Positions 15,892-24,288 of a stretch of DNA of 64,000 nt are shown here, one piece after another. Position 1 is the stretch's first letter. Every line of letters begins with the position of its first letter. Source of the stretch: Plantibacter sp. VKM Ac-2880 (GTDB taxonomy: Bacteria > Actinomycetota > Actinomycetes > Actinomycetales > Microbacteriaceae); the NCBI RefSeq assembly GCF_015351235.1, contig NZ_JADKSJ010000001.1:372001-436000 (forward strand), in the 5' to 3' direction. The notes below the pieces were generated by a model that saw only the letters and a program-made list of their open reading frames with translations, was not told the DNA's origin and did no database searches. The translations under genes were made by a program, and so were the position numbers.

Positions 15892-17022
15892 CTACGGCTT
15901 GGGCGAGCGGGCGTCGCTCAGCGCCGTCCCAGCCGAGGCGTAGGAGATTCCGCGGTGGGCGCGGGTGAAGGGTACCGACACGACGGCGACCGTCACGATG
16001 ACGAAGCTGAGGATTCCGACGACCCCGACGATCGTCTGCGCGAGGCCACTGGTGGCGTCGGGTATCTGCGCGGCGGTCGTGGTCGCGATGTACGGCAGGG
16101 CGACGACGGACCCGCGGTACAGGCGTCGGGCGACCGACCCCCGACCGTCGGGCCACTCGGGCGTCAACCAGACGAGCCGCTGACCGATCGAGGCGCCGCT
16201 TCCGATGAGCGCCGGGAGGGCGATCACGAGGACGACCGTTCCCGCACCGATGCTGAGCACCTCGGCGAGCGTCGGGTCGTTCGCGGTCCCGGTCGCGCCG
16301 GTGAGGAGCACACGGGGGACGACGAACACGAGCGACAGCACGGTGATCGACAGGTTCACGGCGACCGCGTCGAGCACCATGCCGAACCACCGGCGCCAGA
16401 CGGTCACCGGGCGCGCGCGGCCGCGGGTCGCCCGCAGCGCCCGGGCGCTCGGCATCCAGCCCAGCACGATCGGTGCGATGAGGGCACCGATCGCCGCGCC
16501 CATGGTGTTCGTGATGACGTCGTCGACGTCGGCCACCCGGTAGGCGCACTCGTACAGGCCCCAGATGCCGGTGTACTGCGTCGACTCGATGAGCAGGGAG
16601 ACGAGTGCACCGAGCAGGATCGAGACGCCGAGGCCACGGTTCCAGTACCGTCGGGCGATGGCGCCGAAGGGGATGAACAGGACGACGTTCAGGACGACCT
16701 GGAGGAATGCGTGGCTGGTGAGCGTGCTGATGACCGAGAAGCCGGCGGTCTCACGTGCGATGTCGCCGATCGAGTGCCCGGGGACGAGCTCGAGTGCCCC
16801 GTGGGCGGTGGCACAGTTCGCACGCTCGTCGGGGAGTGGGAGCAGGGTGTAGGCGACGAGTGCGACGGCGTAGATGCTGACGGCCGCCGCCCCGAGGACC
16901 CGCGGGAGGGACATCTGGCCGTACCGGCGCACCTGTACGAGCAGGATCGGCCCGAGCACGGCGAGGAAGATCGCCGTGCCGCCGACGAGTCCGATCCAGG
17001 CTTGCCAGGTCCATCCGCTCAT
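15892..17022 (-). CDS. VanZ-like / RDD-like integral membrane protein
   Basis: Predicted 376-residue membrane protein with two parts. Residues 1-185 form a VanZ-like domain with several helices and typical features (LLPLPD, NVVLFIPFGAIARR, IESTQ, RVADVDDVITNTMGAAIG). Residues 205-360 resemble an RDD domain (WRRWFGMVLDAVAVNL, GASIGQRLVWLTP). The VanZ-RDD combination is found in many actinomycetes and its role is unknown; VanZ itself gives low-level teicoplanin resistance in enterococci. It faces the TetR gene tail to tail with 8 bases between the stops and has no evident partner. Confidence 0.8.
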   Translation of the reverse strand: MSGWTWQAWIGLVGGTAIFLAVLGPILLVQVRRYGQMSLPRVLGAAAVSIYAVALVAYTLLPLPDERANCATAHGALELVPGHSIGDIARETAGFSVISTLTSHAFLQVVLNVVLFIPFGAIARRYWNRGLGVSILLGALVSLLIESTQYTGIWGLYECAYRVADVDDVITNTMGAAIGALIAPIVLGWMPSARALRATRGRARPVTVWRRWFGMVLDAVAVNLSITVLSLVFVVPRVLLTGATGTANDPTLAEVLSIGAGTVVLVIALPALIGSGASIGQRLVWLTPEWPDGRGSVARRLYRGSVVALPYIATTTAAQIPDATSGLAQTIVGVVGILSFVIVTVAVVSVPFTRAHRGISYASAGTALSDARSPKP

Positions 17023-17095
17023 TCCGACAACAGTAGGGCGAGCGGACGGCTCACGGCATCAGTCGTCGGATGGAACCAGGAGGGTCGGCGGTCAC

Positions 17096-17431
17096 TCAGA
17101 GGTCGTACGCGTTCCCGTGGTCGGTCGGGTGCCGTTCCTCCGATGCGATGGAGGGCGGCGAAGACCGGAGCGCGATCTGCTCGCGGAGGTACGACAAGGG
17201 GATCGCGTTGTCGGGTTCGTTCATCGTCGAGTGGGTGGTCTCGCACATGAGTGGCGCACCCGCGTCGAGGAGGAACGTCGCTTCGACCGTCTGACCGTCA
17301 CCGCTGTAGGCGGTCACGGAGACCGAGTCGGCGTCACCCGCGCGGGCGAGCAGCGCCGCATACTCCAGCAGCGCGTCGGCCGTGGCGTCGTCGATGAGGA
17401 GGGCTTTGTCCGAATAGGTGAGATGCTTCAT
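17096..17431 (-). CDS. Small hypothetical protein
   Basis: Predicted 111-residue soluble protein (MKHLTYSDKALLIDDATADALLEYAALLA...). The N-terminal half is helical, followed by a probable beta segment (SVSVTAYSGDGQTVEATFLLDAG) and a charged C-terminus ending HPTDHGNAYDL. No membrane segment, signal peptide or recognisable catalytic motif is seen. The codon pattern is that of a real high-GC gene. It resembles short actinomycete proteins of unknown function; I do not recognise a named family. Confidence 0.65.
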   Translation of the reverse strand: MKHLTYSDKALLIDDATADALLEYAALLARAGDADSVSVTAYSGDGQTVEATFLLDAGAPLMCETTHSTMNEPDNAIPLSYLREQIALRSSPPSIASEERHPTDHGNAYDL

Positions 17432-17623
17432 GGTTTCGACGCTATGCGGGACAGGAAATCGGTGTGAACGCTTGCAATTCCGGCAGGGTCGGGGAACGCG
17501 GGCGCTGACGGGGGTACCGGATCAGACCGGAACGACGGCCGGAAATGCAAGCGATCGCGCGGTGTTTCTCCTACGTCGGGCCGCGGCGTACCGTCGTCGC
17601 CAGCACACCGCTGGGAGGCCCGC

Positions 17624-17932
17624 ATGGGAAAGATCATCTACGACGCCGACGTGACGATCACGTTCGACGACCGAGTCATGGCGCACCTGCAGCACGTCAT
17701 CGGCGCCAAACTCCGCCGCTCAGAGAGTTTCTTCTTCAGCTGGAAGGACGACCCGCGCGCCGGCGACGGTCGGAGCGCGATCTGGTTGCACCCGGCGATG
17801 TCGTTGCGGTTCAAGTACGCCGGGAGCGTCCCGGTCGAGTTCAACCGTGCGTGGCTGGACCTCCTCGCCGTGAGCGCGGATTCGTCACAGGGGCTCGGGG
17901 TCCTCCCCGAGCCGGCGGAGCGCCCAGCATGA
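17624..17932 (+). CDS. DUF7882-like small protein, paralogue 1
   Basis: Predicted 102-residue protein with the pattern MGKIIYDADVTITFDD, then HLQHVIGAKLRRSESFFFSW and IWLHPAMSLRFKY. The same pattern recurs in the two leftward genes at 18189-18542 and 18548-18850. Such proteins are common in Microbacteriaceae and, as far as I recall, are sometimes labelled 'ATP-dependent DNA ligase'; no ligase nucleotidyl-transfer motif is present here. The conserved basic KLRR and aromatic-rich strands suggest a small compact domain of unknown function. Its stop overlaps the start of the next gene (ATGA). Confidence 0.75.
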   Translation: MGKIIYDADVTITFDDRVMAHLQHVIGAKLRRSESFFFSWKDDPRAGDGRSAIWLHPAMSLRFKYAGSVPVEFNRAWLDLLAVSADSSQGLGVLPEPAERPA

Positions 17933-18180
17933 GCCGGCTCGAGATCCTGTACGACGGCGAGCTGTACACCGTCCCTGCGGACGAGAGCGCCTACCGCGCG
18001 AAGGTGCTCGAGCTCGTCTCCGACGGCGGATTCCACTGGCTCGAGGTGAACCGGGGTGAGGGCCGGCTGGAGCCCATCAGCCTCTTGATCGGGCCGGGGA
18101 TCCCCATCGCGATCGGTGCCCTCGAACCCCACCCGCGCGCCGACGACGGCGAGTACACCGCGCATGTCGAGGAGCCGTGA
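17929..18180 (+). CDS. Small hypothetical protein coupled to DUF7882 paralogue 1
   Basis: Predicted 83-residue acidic protein beginning MSRLEILYDGELYTVPADESAY and containing GGFHWLEVNRGEGRLEPISLLIGPGIPIAIG. The ATG overlaps the previous stop codon by 4 bases, so the two are probably translated together. The pattern (a short strand, a helix, then a strand-rich segment) suggests a small folded domain. Function is unknown; pairing with a DUF7882-like gene is the main clue. Confidence 0.7.
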   Translation: MSRLEILYDGELYTVPADESAYRAKVLELVSDGGFHWLEVNRGEGRLEPISLLIGPGIPIAIGALEPHPRADDGEYTAHVEEP

Positions 18181-18188
18181 CGCGGTAC

Positions 18189-18542
18189 TCAGCCCAGCGG
18201 GGGTGAGGAGGGGTCGCCGCGTCCGGTGTCCGACACCGTGCCGCGCGGGCCGGGTTCCCGACTGAGGAACAGTCCGGCCGGCGAGGAGGCGGCGTCGAGC
18301 AGCTGCGTGATCCAGTCTTGATTGATCTCGTCGGCGACGTTGGCGTCGTCGATCACGAAGTGCAGCGGCAGGGCTGGATGGATCCAGATGGTCTCCCGGC
18401 CTTCGCCGACCGTGTGGACGCGCCACGTGAAGAAGAACGGTTCGCCGCGCCGCAGCTTGATGCCGGTGGCGATCTGGAGATGCCGCAGTGCGCGGTCCGG
18501 GATCACGATGCTGAACTCGGAGCCGTAGATGAGCCTGCCCAT
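18189..18542 (-). CDS. DUF7882-like small protein, paralogue 2
   Basis: Predicted 117-residue paralogue of the protein at 17624-17932: MGRLIYGSEFSIVIPD, then LRHLQIATGIKLRRGEPFFFTW, then IWIHPALPLHFVI. A C-terminal tail of about 25 residues is Pro/Gly/Ser-rich. The ATG at 18542 matches the MG(K/R/T)xxYG start of the other two copies. It lies 5 bases downstream of paralogue 3 in the same direction, so both form a leftward pair. It runs tail to tail with the 83-residue gene. Confidence 0.75.
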   Translation of the reverse strand: MGRLIYGSEFSIVIPDRALRHLQIATGIKLRRGEPFFFTWRVHTVGEGRETIWIHPALPLHFVIDDANVADEINQDWITQLLDAASSPAGLFLSREPGPRGTVSDTGRGDPSSPPLG

Positions 18543-18547
18543 GATCG

Positions 18548-18850
18548 TCAGAGCGGCGCGGGGGATGACGCGTTGATCGTCAGCTCCCCGGCGTTGGCCT
18601 TCTGCATGAGCGCTTCGAGGAGCTTGCGGTCCATCTCGCTGCGCTCGTCGCTCTCGAACCGGAACTGCAGGGGGATCGCCGGGTGCAGCCACAGGGTGGT
18701 GCGACCTGAATCGCAGCCGTCGAAGCGGATCATCAGGGCGAAGGACTCGTTCCTCCGCAGTTTCAACAGCGCGATCGCCTTCACGTGCGCCAGCTCCGGA
18801 TCCGCGATCTGCACCTGAGCGCTCGATATGCCGTAGACGAGTGTCCCCAT
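18548..18850 (-). CDS. DUF7882-like small protein, paralogue 3
   Basis: Predicted 100-residue paralogue: MGTLVYGISSAQVQIADPELAHVKAIALLKLRRNESFALMIRF, then LWLHPAIPLQFRFESDE. It keeps the KLRR and WLHP patterns but has lost the aromatic FFFxW segment, which reads FALMIRF here. It is therefore the most diverged of the three. The ATG at 18850 was chosen by alignment with the other paralogues. It is first in a leftward pair, and the upstream 225 bases hold the promoters for this pair and the divergent oxidoreductase. Confidence 0.75.
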   Translation of the reverse strand: MGTLVYGISSAQVQIADPELAHVKAIALLKLRRNESFALMIRFDGCDSGRTTLWLHPAIPLQFRFESDERSEMDRKLLEALMQKANAGELTINASSPAPL

Positions 18851-19075
18851 GGTGTGTTCATCCCCTCGACCCCAGTTGAGGTGTCGACGGGTACGCCGAA
18901 CACACACGCACGATCCGACGGGGTCCGGGTCGAAGGCACGTGCTTCCAGGGTAGAAAACGTGGACGATCTGCGCGGAACTCTGGCTACGCGACCGTAGCG
19001 CGACTACACTTCGGGGTCAGCGCTGCGACCTTCGGTGTGGCTCGCGAGCCGTCCCCATCCAGGCGATGATGGAGT
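18851..19075. promoter_or_regulatory. Divergent promoter region
   Basis: This non-coding stretch separates the leftward DUF7882-like pair from the rightward oxidoreductase gene. A TACACT hexamer near 19006 is a plausible -10 element for the rightward gene. No repeat or RNA structure stands out. Confidence 0.35.
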
Positions 19076-19663
19076 GTGCCGACGCTCATCGTGACCGCCC
19101 ATCCCGACCCCGACTCCCTCGTGCAGCACCTCGCCGATCGGCTGGTTGGCGCGCTCCACGCCGGCACCTCCGAGCTCGCGGACCTGGCCGCGGAGGGCTT
19201 CGACCCGCGGTACACGCTCGGCGACCGGCACACGTACCGGGTGGCTGGCGAGTACACGCCCGACGTCGCCCGCGAACAAGAGCGGCTCGACCGCGCGAGC
19301 GACCTCGTGCTCGTGTTCCCCGTGTACTGGTGGTCGATGCCCGCCCTCCTCAAGGGCTGGTTCGACCGCGTGTTCGTCAACGGTTGGGCGTTCGGCCTCG
19401 ACGCCGACGGCAGGATCGTGCGGCAGCTCGACCGGCTGCGGATCCATCTCGTGCCGGTCGCCGGCGACGATGCGGGCGTCTATGACCGCCACGGCTACGA
19501 GCACGCGATGCGGACGCAGATCGAGCACGGCATCGTCGACTTCTGCGGTGCCCGCCGCGGCGTGACGGCCTTCGTGCACGACTCCGAGCGGGAGGACGCC
19601 GAGGGGCGTGAGGCCGCGGTGGAGGATGCGGTGAATGCGGTGGTCGCGGCGATCCGCGCCTGA
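19076..19663 (+). CDS. NAD(P)H-dependent oxidoreductase, flavodoxin-like fold (MdaB/KefF type)
   Basis: Predicted 195-residue cytoplasmic quinone or flavin reductase. It starts with IVTAHPDPDSL, the NAD(P)H dehydrogenase (quinone) pattern for FMN/FAD phosphate binding. LVFPVYWWSMPALLKGWFDRVFVNGWAF is the family hallmark around residues 82-108. A GTG start at 19076 fits the length of homologues; a GGAG lies unusually close upstream, so the start is slightly uncertain. It stands alone between the DUF7882 pair and the convergent GntR gene. The likely role is two-electron reduction of quinones or electrophiles. Confidence 0.87.
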   Translation: MPTLIVTAHPDPDSLVQHLADRLVGALHAGTSELADLAAEGFDPRYTLGDRHTYRVAGEYTPDVAREQERLDRASDLVLVFPVYWWSMPALLKGWFDRVFVNGWAFGLDADGRIVRQLDRLRIHLVPVAGDDAGVYDRHGYEHAMRTQIEHGIVDFCGARRGVTAFVHDSEREDAEGREAAVEDAVNAVVAAIRA

Positions 19664-19667
19664 CCGT

Positions 19668-19733
19668 CCTTCGACAAGCTCAGGGACCGGGGTTACGCCG
19701 AGGAGGCGGTCCGGTTCCTGAGCCTGTCGAAGG
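19668..19733. terminator. Inverted pair of dispersed repeats between convergent genes
   Basis: CTTCGACAAGCTCAGG (within 19668-19690) is followed by its reverse complement with minor changes (within 19711-19733), leaving a loop of about 20 bases. It sits between the stop codons of the rightward oxidoreductase and leftward GntR genes, where it can act as a bidirectional terminator-like hairpin. No U-run follows. Confidence 0.6.
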
Positions 19734-19734
19734 G

Positions 19735-20472
19735 CTACGCCGTGAGCGTGCGGTTCAGGCGCTCGGTCGCGGTGTCCATGTGGTGCTGCATCGCAGCCGT
19801 CGCTGCGGCGGGGTCGCCCGACATGATCGCCTCGTAGACGGCCTCGTGCTCCTCGAAGGCGAGCCTCGCATCGACGTCCTCGTGGATGCCGCGCTCCACC
19901 CAGATGCGCAGCAGGGACCGGATGCTCTGCAGGAGGTCGGACAGCACGCGGTTCCCGGTGGCGGCGGCGAGTTCGAGGTGGAACTTGAGGTCGGCCTCGA
20001 TGAACTTCGTGCGGTTCGCGCCGGCCTCGCGCATGGCGGTGAGGTGGTTGCGCAGCCGGTTGCGGGCCATGTCGTCCATGCGGGTCGCGGCGAGCCCGGC
20101 GGCGAACACCTCGAGCTGCCCGCGCACCTCGATGAGTTCGCGGGTGCGCGGCTCACCGAGCATGAGGCCCCAGCTGAGGGTCTCGGGGAGGAGCTCGGAC
20201 ACGCTGCCGCGCAGGTAGGTGCCGCTGCCGGGGCGGACGTCGACCACGCCGAGGATCTCGAGGGCCGCCAGGGCCTCCCGGACGGCTGACCGCCCGATGC
20301 CGAGCGACGCGGCGAGTTGGCGCTCCGGAGGAAGCCGGGTGCCTGGCGCGATGTCGCCGCTCGTGAAGTGGTCGAGCAGGCGTTTCGCGACGGCCGAGAC
20401 CGCGGATCCGACGGCGACGGGACCGAGGCTGGACGAGATGTCGTCGGTCGGTCGATCCGGGAACGCGGGCAT
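19735..20472 (-). CDS. GntR family transcriptional regulator, FadR/FCD subfamily
   Basis: Predicted 245-residue regulator. The winged-helix domain (about residues 22-95) includes the typical IAPGTRLPPERQLAASLGIGRSAVREALAALEILGVV followed by the wing GSGTYLRG. The C-terminal all-helical FCD domain (about 105-235) has conserved His/Asp positions (DLKFHLELAAATGN, EHEAVYEAI) that bind a metal and a carboxylate ligand in relatives. It is divergent from the apionate-type operon. Two copies of GGTCAACCGGTTG in front of the two catabolic units are likely its operators, and a sugar acid or intermediate of the pathway its effector; both are inference. Confidence 0.9.
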   Translation of the reverse strand: MPAFPDRPTDDISSSLGPVAVGSAVSAVAKRLLDHFTSGDIAPGTRLPPERQLAASLGIGRSAVREALAALEILGVVDVRPGSGTYLRGSVSELLPETLSWGLMLGEPRTRELIEVRGQLEVFAAGLAATRMDDMARNRLRNHLTAMREAGANRTKFIEADLKFHLELAAATGNRVLSDLLQSIRSLLRIWVERGIHEDVDARLAFEEHEAVYEAIMSGDPAAATAAMQHHMDTATERLNRTLTA

Positions 20473-20490
20473 GCCTTCACTGTATCGCGG

Positions 20491-20556
20491 CCCTTCGACA
20501 AGCTCAGGGACCGTGAGGGTGCCGGGACCACCTCGGTCCCTGAGCCTGTCGAAGGG
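20491..20556. repeat. Inverted pair of dispersed repeats
   Basis: CTTCGACAAGCTCAGG within 20491-20512 and its complement GAGCCTGTCGAAGG within 20535-20556 form a hairpin-capable pair. It lies between the GntR start and the operator/promoter of the rightward operon, and may insulate the two divergent transcripts. Confidence 0.85.
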
Positions 20557-20589
20557 GGCTCCGGGAATCCCGCGTCTATCGACCAGCTG

Positions 20590-20618
20590 TTGAATTGGTC
20601 AACCGGTTGATGTATCGT
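20590..20618 (+). promoter_or_regulatory. Promoter with GntR-type operator in its spacer (apionate-type operon)
   Basis: TTGAAT (20590-20595) and TATCGT (20613-20618) are spaced by exactly 17 bases, as a -35/-10 pair. The perfect palindrome TCAACCGGTTGA (20599-20610) fills the spacer, an ideal repressor position. The core GGTCAACCGGTTG recurs at 26845-26857 before the SDR/lactonase unit. The adjacent FadR-type regulator is the obvious candidate to bind it. Confidence 0.65.
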
Positions 20619-20684
20619 TCATTCCGGTCCGGACCGGACCACGCCCTGCCCGCGGCATCGATGCCGCCCAGACGAGGAGTCATA

Positions 20685-22064
20685 GTGGACACCACCGCCC
20701 CCGCGGCCAATCCGGCTGTCGAGCGATCAGCCATCCGGAAGGTCTCGATCCGCCTCGTGCCGTTCGTGGCGCTGATGTTCTTCATCAACTACCTGGACCG
20801 CACCGCGATCGGGTTCGCCGCCCCCAACGGCATGAACGAGGACCTCGCGCTCTCCGCCGCCCAGTTCGGCTTCGCGTCCGGCGTCTTCTTCATCGGCTAC
20901 ATCCTCTTGGAGGTGCCGAGCAACCTCGCGCTCAACAAGTTCGGTGCCCGCCGCTGGCTCGCCCGCATCATGGTCACCTGGGGCATCGTCGCGGTCCTGT
21001 TCACCTGGGTCGCCAACTTCGAGCAGCTCGCCATCCTGCGCTTCGTGCTCGGTGTCGCCGAGGCCGGCTTCTTCCCGGGCGCCATCCTCTTCCTGAGCCT
21101 CTGGGTCCCGGCCAAGCACCGCAGCAAGATCCTCGCGCTCTTCTACCTGGCGCAGCCGCTCACCACCGTCATCGGCGCCCCGCTCGCCGGGTGGCTCATC
21201 GGCCAGCACGGCGTCTTCTTCGGTCTCGAGGGCTGGCGCTTCATGTTCCTCGGCGTGGGTCTGCCGGCCATCATCATCGGTCTCGTCGCCTGGTTCTACC
21301 TGAAGGACCGCCCGGCCGACGCCAAGTGGCTGACCACTGAGGAGCAGGTGTGGCTCACGGCCGCCCTCGCCCACGAGAAGTCCTCGACCGAGCAGCAGCA
21401 GGGCCACGTCAGCATCAAGCACGCCTTCACGAGCGGCCGCGTCTGGATGCTCGCCTTCATCTACTTCGGCTTCATCTACGGTCTCTACGCGCTCGGCTTC
21501 TTCCTCCCCACGATCATCGAGGGCTTCCAGGAGAGCTTCGGCACCGAGTTCGACGTCATGCAGAAGGGCCTCATCACGGCGATCCCGTACGTGCCCGCCG
21601 CGATCGCCCTGTACTTCTGGTCGCGTGACGCGACGCGTCGTGGCCTGAAGACCTGGCACATCGTGATCCCCGCGATCGTCGGCGCCGTGAGCATCCCGCT
21701 CGCCCTCTTCGCGAACTCGCCCGCGCTCACGATCGCGATCATCGCGGTCACCGCCATGGCGATCTTCGCCGCGCTGCCCAACTTCTGGACGCTGCCCACG
21801 CAGTTCCTGACGGGTGCTGCAGCCGCCGCCGGTATCGCGCTCATCAACACCGTCGGCAACCTCGCCGGCTTCTCCGCGCCGTACATCACCGGTGCGGTCG
21901 CGGACCTCACGAAGGTCGGCGACACCCCGCAGTACGTCGTCCCGATGTTCATCGTCGGCGGCTTCATGATGATCTCCGCGACCCTCATGGTGATCCTGTC
22001 GAAGCAGCGCAGCTCGAAGGAGCTGCGGGTCTCGCACGACGACCTGACCGGCAAGACGCGATGA
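20685..22064 (+). CDS. MFS transporter of the anion:cation symporter type, probable sugar-acid permease
   Basis: Predicted 459-residue transporter with 12 membrane helices. The first helix region FINYLDRTAIGFAAPNGMNEDL and EVPSNLALNKFGARRWLARIMVTWG are characteristic of the ACS family, which carries organic acids such as galactonate, tartrate and phthalate. A GTG start at 20685 has GAGGAG 8 bases upstream. It is the first gene of a tightly overlapping operon whose enzymes match D-apionate breakdown, so D-apionate or a related branched sugar acid is the likely substrate (inference). Its stop overlaps the kinase start (ATGA). Confidence 0.88.
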   Translation: MDTTAPAANPAVERSAIRKVSIRLVPFVALMFFINYLDRTAIGFAAPNGMNEDLALSAAQFGFASGVFFIGYILLEVPSNLALNKFGARRWLARIMVTWGIVAVLFTWVANFEQLAILRFVLGVAEAGFFPGAILFLSLWVPAKHRSKILALFYLAQPLTTVIGAPLAGWLIGQHGVFFGLEGWRFMFLGVGLPAIIIGLVAWFYLKDRPADAKWLTTEEQVWLTAALAHEKSSTEQQQGHVSIKHAFTSGRVWMLAFIYFGFIYGLYALGFFLPTIIEGFQESFGTEFDVMQKGLITAIPYVPAAIALYFWSRDATRRGLKTWHIVIPAIVGAVSIPLALFANSPALTIAIIAVTAMAIFAALPNFWTLPTQFLTGAAAAAGIALINTVGNLAGFSAPYITGAVADLTKVGDTPQYVVPMFIVGGFMMISATLMVILSKQRSSKELRVSHDDLTGKTR

Positions 22065-23821
22065 CCCGCCTCTTCAACGACCCGGCGGACTTCGCCGACG
22101 AGATGATCGACGGCTTCGTCGCGGCGAACCGTCACCAGGTCCGGCGCGTGACCGGCGGGGTCGTGCGGAGCACCCGCACCCCCGAGGGCTCCGTCGCGGT
22201 CGTCATCGGCGGCGGGTCCGGCCACTACCCGGCCTTCGGCGGCATCGTCGGCCAGGGTCTCGCGCACGGTGCGGCGATGGGCAACCTGTTCGCCTCGCCG
22301 TCCGCGCACCAGGTGGAGTCGGTCGCGAAGGCCGCCGAGCGCGGCGGCGGCGTGCTCCTCAGCTACGGCAACTACGCCGGTGACGTCCTCCACTTCACCC
22401 AGGCGCAGGACGCCCTGAACGCGGCGGGCATCCCCACCCGCAGCGTCGCCGTCACCGACGACATCTCGAGCGCGCCGGTCTCCGAGCAGCACAAGCGTCG
22501 CGGGATCGCCGGCGACCTCACCGTGTTCAAGTCGGCTGCCGCCGCGGCCGAGGCGGGCTACGACCTCGACGAGGTCGTCCGGGTCGCCACCCACGCGAAC
22601 GAGCGCACCCGCTCGTTCGGCGTCGCCTTCAGCGGCTGCACGCTGCCGGGCGCGACGGAGCCGCTGTTCTCCGTGCCGGAGGGTCGCATGGCGGTCGGGA
22701 TGGGCATCCACGGTGAGCCCGGCATCGACGAGACCGACGTGCCGACCGCCGACGGCCTCGCCACGCTGCTCGTCTCCTCGCTGCTCGCGGAACTGCCGGA
22801 GGGCGTGATCGAGGCCCACGGCGCGCGCGTCGGCGTCATCCTCAACGGACTCGGTTCCGTGAAGTACGAGGAGCTCTTCGTCGTCTACCGCGCGGTCGCC
22901 GCTCAGCTGGAGGCCGCGGGCGTGGAGATCGTCGACCCCGAGGTCGGCGAGCTCGTCACGAGCTTCGACATGGCGGGCGTCTCCCTCACCCTGTTCTGGT
23001 TGGACGAGGAGCTCGAAGGCTTCTGGGCAGCCGGTGCCGACACCCCCGCGTACCGCAAGGGCGTCGTCGCAGCCGCCGAGCAGCTCGACCCTTCGGAGCT
23101 CGTCGCAGAGGTCGCCGCGGCGATCCCGGCTTCCACCCCGGCCTCCCGCGAAGCCGCGGTGACCGTCGTCGCCGCGCTCGACGCCCTCGTCGGCGTGATC
23201 GAGACGAACGTCGAGGAGCTCGGCCGGATCGACGCGGTGGCCGGCGACGGCGACCACGGCATCGGCATGCAGCGGGGAGCCCGCGCGGCCGTCGCCGCGG
23301 CCCACGCGGCCGCCGACGCCGGAGCCGGAGCCCGCACCGTCCTCCACCTCGCCGGTGACGCCTGGGCGGACCGCGCCGGCGGCACCTCGGGCGCCCTCTG
23401 GGGCCTCGCGCTCCGCTCGGTCGGCACGTCGCTCGGCGACGAGACCGCTCCCTCCCGCAGCGAGGTCGCGGCCGGCGTGCAGGCCGCCGTCGACGGCATC
23501 ATGTCGTTCGGCAAGGCCGAGGTCGGACAGAAGACGATGGTCGACGCCCTCGTGCCGTTCACGACGACGCTCAGTGCCGCCGTCGCCGACGGGGCCGACC
23601 TCCTCGCCGCGTGGACGACCGCCGCCGCAGCCGCCTCCACGGCCGCGGCGGAGACCGCCGACCTGCTGCCGAAGATGGGCCGCGCCCGTCCGCACGCCGA
23701 GAAGAGCCTCGGCACCGTCGACGCGGGTGCATACTCGTTCGGCCTCATCGTCCAGGCGATCGTCCCCGTCCTGGGATCCGCCGCATCCACCAGCACCACC
23801 ACAGAAGGAGTACCCGCATGA
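22061..23821 (+). CDS. lerK: Dihydroxyacetone kinase-family protein, probable L-erythrulose 1-kinase (DhaK-DhaL fusion)
   Basis: Predicted 586-residue single-chain kinase. The DhaK part (about 1-330) has [12 protein letters not shown] for substrate binding and GMGIHGEPG (His near residue 218), the position that forms the covalent link to the ketone. The DhaL part (about 365-565) carries [14 protein letters not shown], the Asp cluster binding Mg-ATP. Such fused kinases include dihydroxyacetone and erythrulose kinases. Followed directly by TIM-like and RpiB-like isomerases and the 3-oxo-isoapionate decarboxylase-like gene, phosphorylation of L-erythrulose to L-erythrulose 1-phosphate is the best assignment. 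Dihydroxyacetone kinase is the alternative. Overlaps at both ends indicate one transcript. Confidence 0.8.
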   Translation: MTRLFNDPADFADEMIDGFVAANRHQVRRVTGGVVRSTRTPEGSVAVVIGGGSGHYPAFGGIVGQGLAHGAAMGNLFASPSAHQVESVAKAAERGGGVLLSYGNYAGDVLHFTQAQDALNAAGIPTRSVAVTDDISSAPVSEQHKRRGIAGDLTVFKSAAAAAEAGYDLDEVVRVATHANERTRSFGVAFSGCTLPGATEPLFSVPEGRMAVGMGIHGEPGIDETDVPTADGLATLLVSSLLAELPEGVIEAHGARVGVILNGLGSVKYEELFVVYRAVAAQLEAAGVEIVDPEVGELVTSFDMAGVSLTLFWLDEELEGFWAAGADTPAYRKGVVAAAEQLDPSELVAEVAAAIPASTPASREAAVTVVAALDALVGVIETNVEELGRIDAVAGDGDHGIGMQRGARAAVAAAHAAADAGAGARTVLHLAGDAWADRAGGTSGALWGLALRSVGTSLGDETAPSRSEVAAGVQAAVDGIMSFGKAEVGQKTMVDALVPFTTTLSAAVADGADLLAAWTTAAAAASTAAAETADLLPKMGRARPHAEKSLGTVDAGAYSFGLIVQAIVPVLGSAASTSTTTEGVPA

Positions 23822-24288
23822 CCGATCAGTTGCGCATCGTCATCGGCTCGGATGACGCCGGGTTCGACTACAAGGAGATCGTCAAGCGCGACCTCGAACA
23901 GCACGACGGCGTCGCCTCGCTCGTCGACGTGGGGGTCGACGCCGACGGCCACACCGCCTACCCGCGCGTGGCCATCGCCGCCGCCGAGCTCGTGGCCTCC
24001 GGACAGGCCGACCGCGCGCTGCTCTTCTGCGGCACCGGCCTCGGTGTCGCCATCGCCGCCAACAAGGTCCCCGGTATCCGTGCCGTCACGGCCCATGACA
24101 GCTTCTCGGTCGAGCGCGGCGTGCTGAGCAACAACGCCCAGGTGCTCACCATGGGCCAGCGCGTCATCGGCATCGAGCTCGCCCGCCGCCTGGTGCGCGA
24201 GTGGCTGACGTACCGCTTCGACGAGTCCAGCGCGAGCGCCGAGAAGGTCGCCGTCATCGGCGAGTACGAGGCGACGGGCTCCTGCTGA
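23818..24288 (+). CDS. derI: RpiB/LacAB-family sugar-phosphate isomerase, probable D-erythrulose-4-phosphate isomerase
   Basis: Predicted 156-residue isomerase. [11 protein letters not shown] is the phosphate/substrate loop, and [19 protein letters not shown] near residue 70 holds the catalytic Cys of RpiB enzymes. [25 protein letters not shown] completes the family signature. Ribose-5-phosphate isomerase B has the same fold, but clustering with an erythrulose-type kinase and a TIM-like isomerase matches the tetrose route, where this family converts D-erythrulose 4-phosphate to D-erythrose 4-phosphate. AAGGAG lies before the ATG. The start overlaps the kinase stop by 4 bases and the stop shares 1 base with the next ATG. 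Confidence 0.82.
   Translation: MTDQLRIVIGSDDAGFDYKEIVKRDLEQHDGVASLVDVGVDADGHTAYPRVAIAAAELVASGQADRALLFCGTGLGVAIAANKVPGIRAVTAHDSFSVERGVLSNNAQVLTMGQRVIGIELARRLVREWLTYRFDESSASAEKVAVIGEYEATGSC

Noticed and set aside
17624-18850. ATP-dependent DNA ligase genes
   Set aside because: Proteins of this family may carry that label, but at about 100 residues and without a KxDG nucleotidyl-transfer motif they cannot be ligases.
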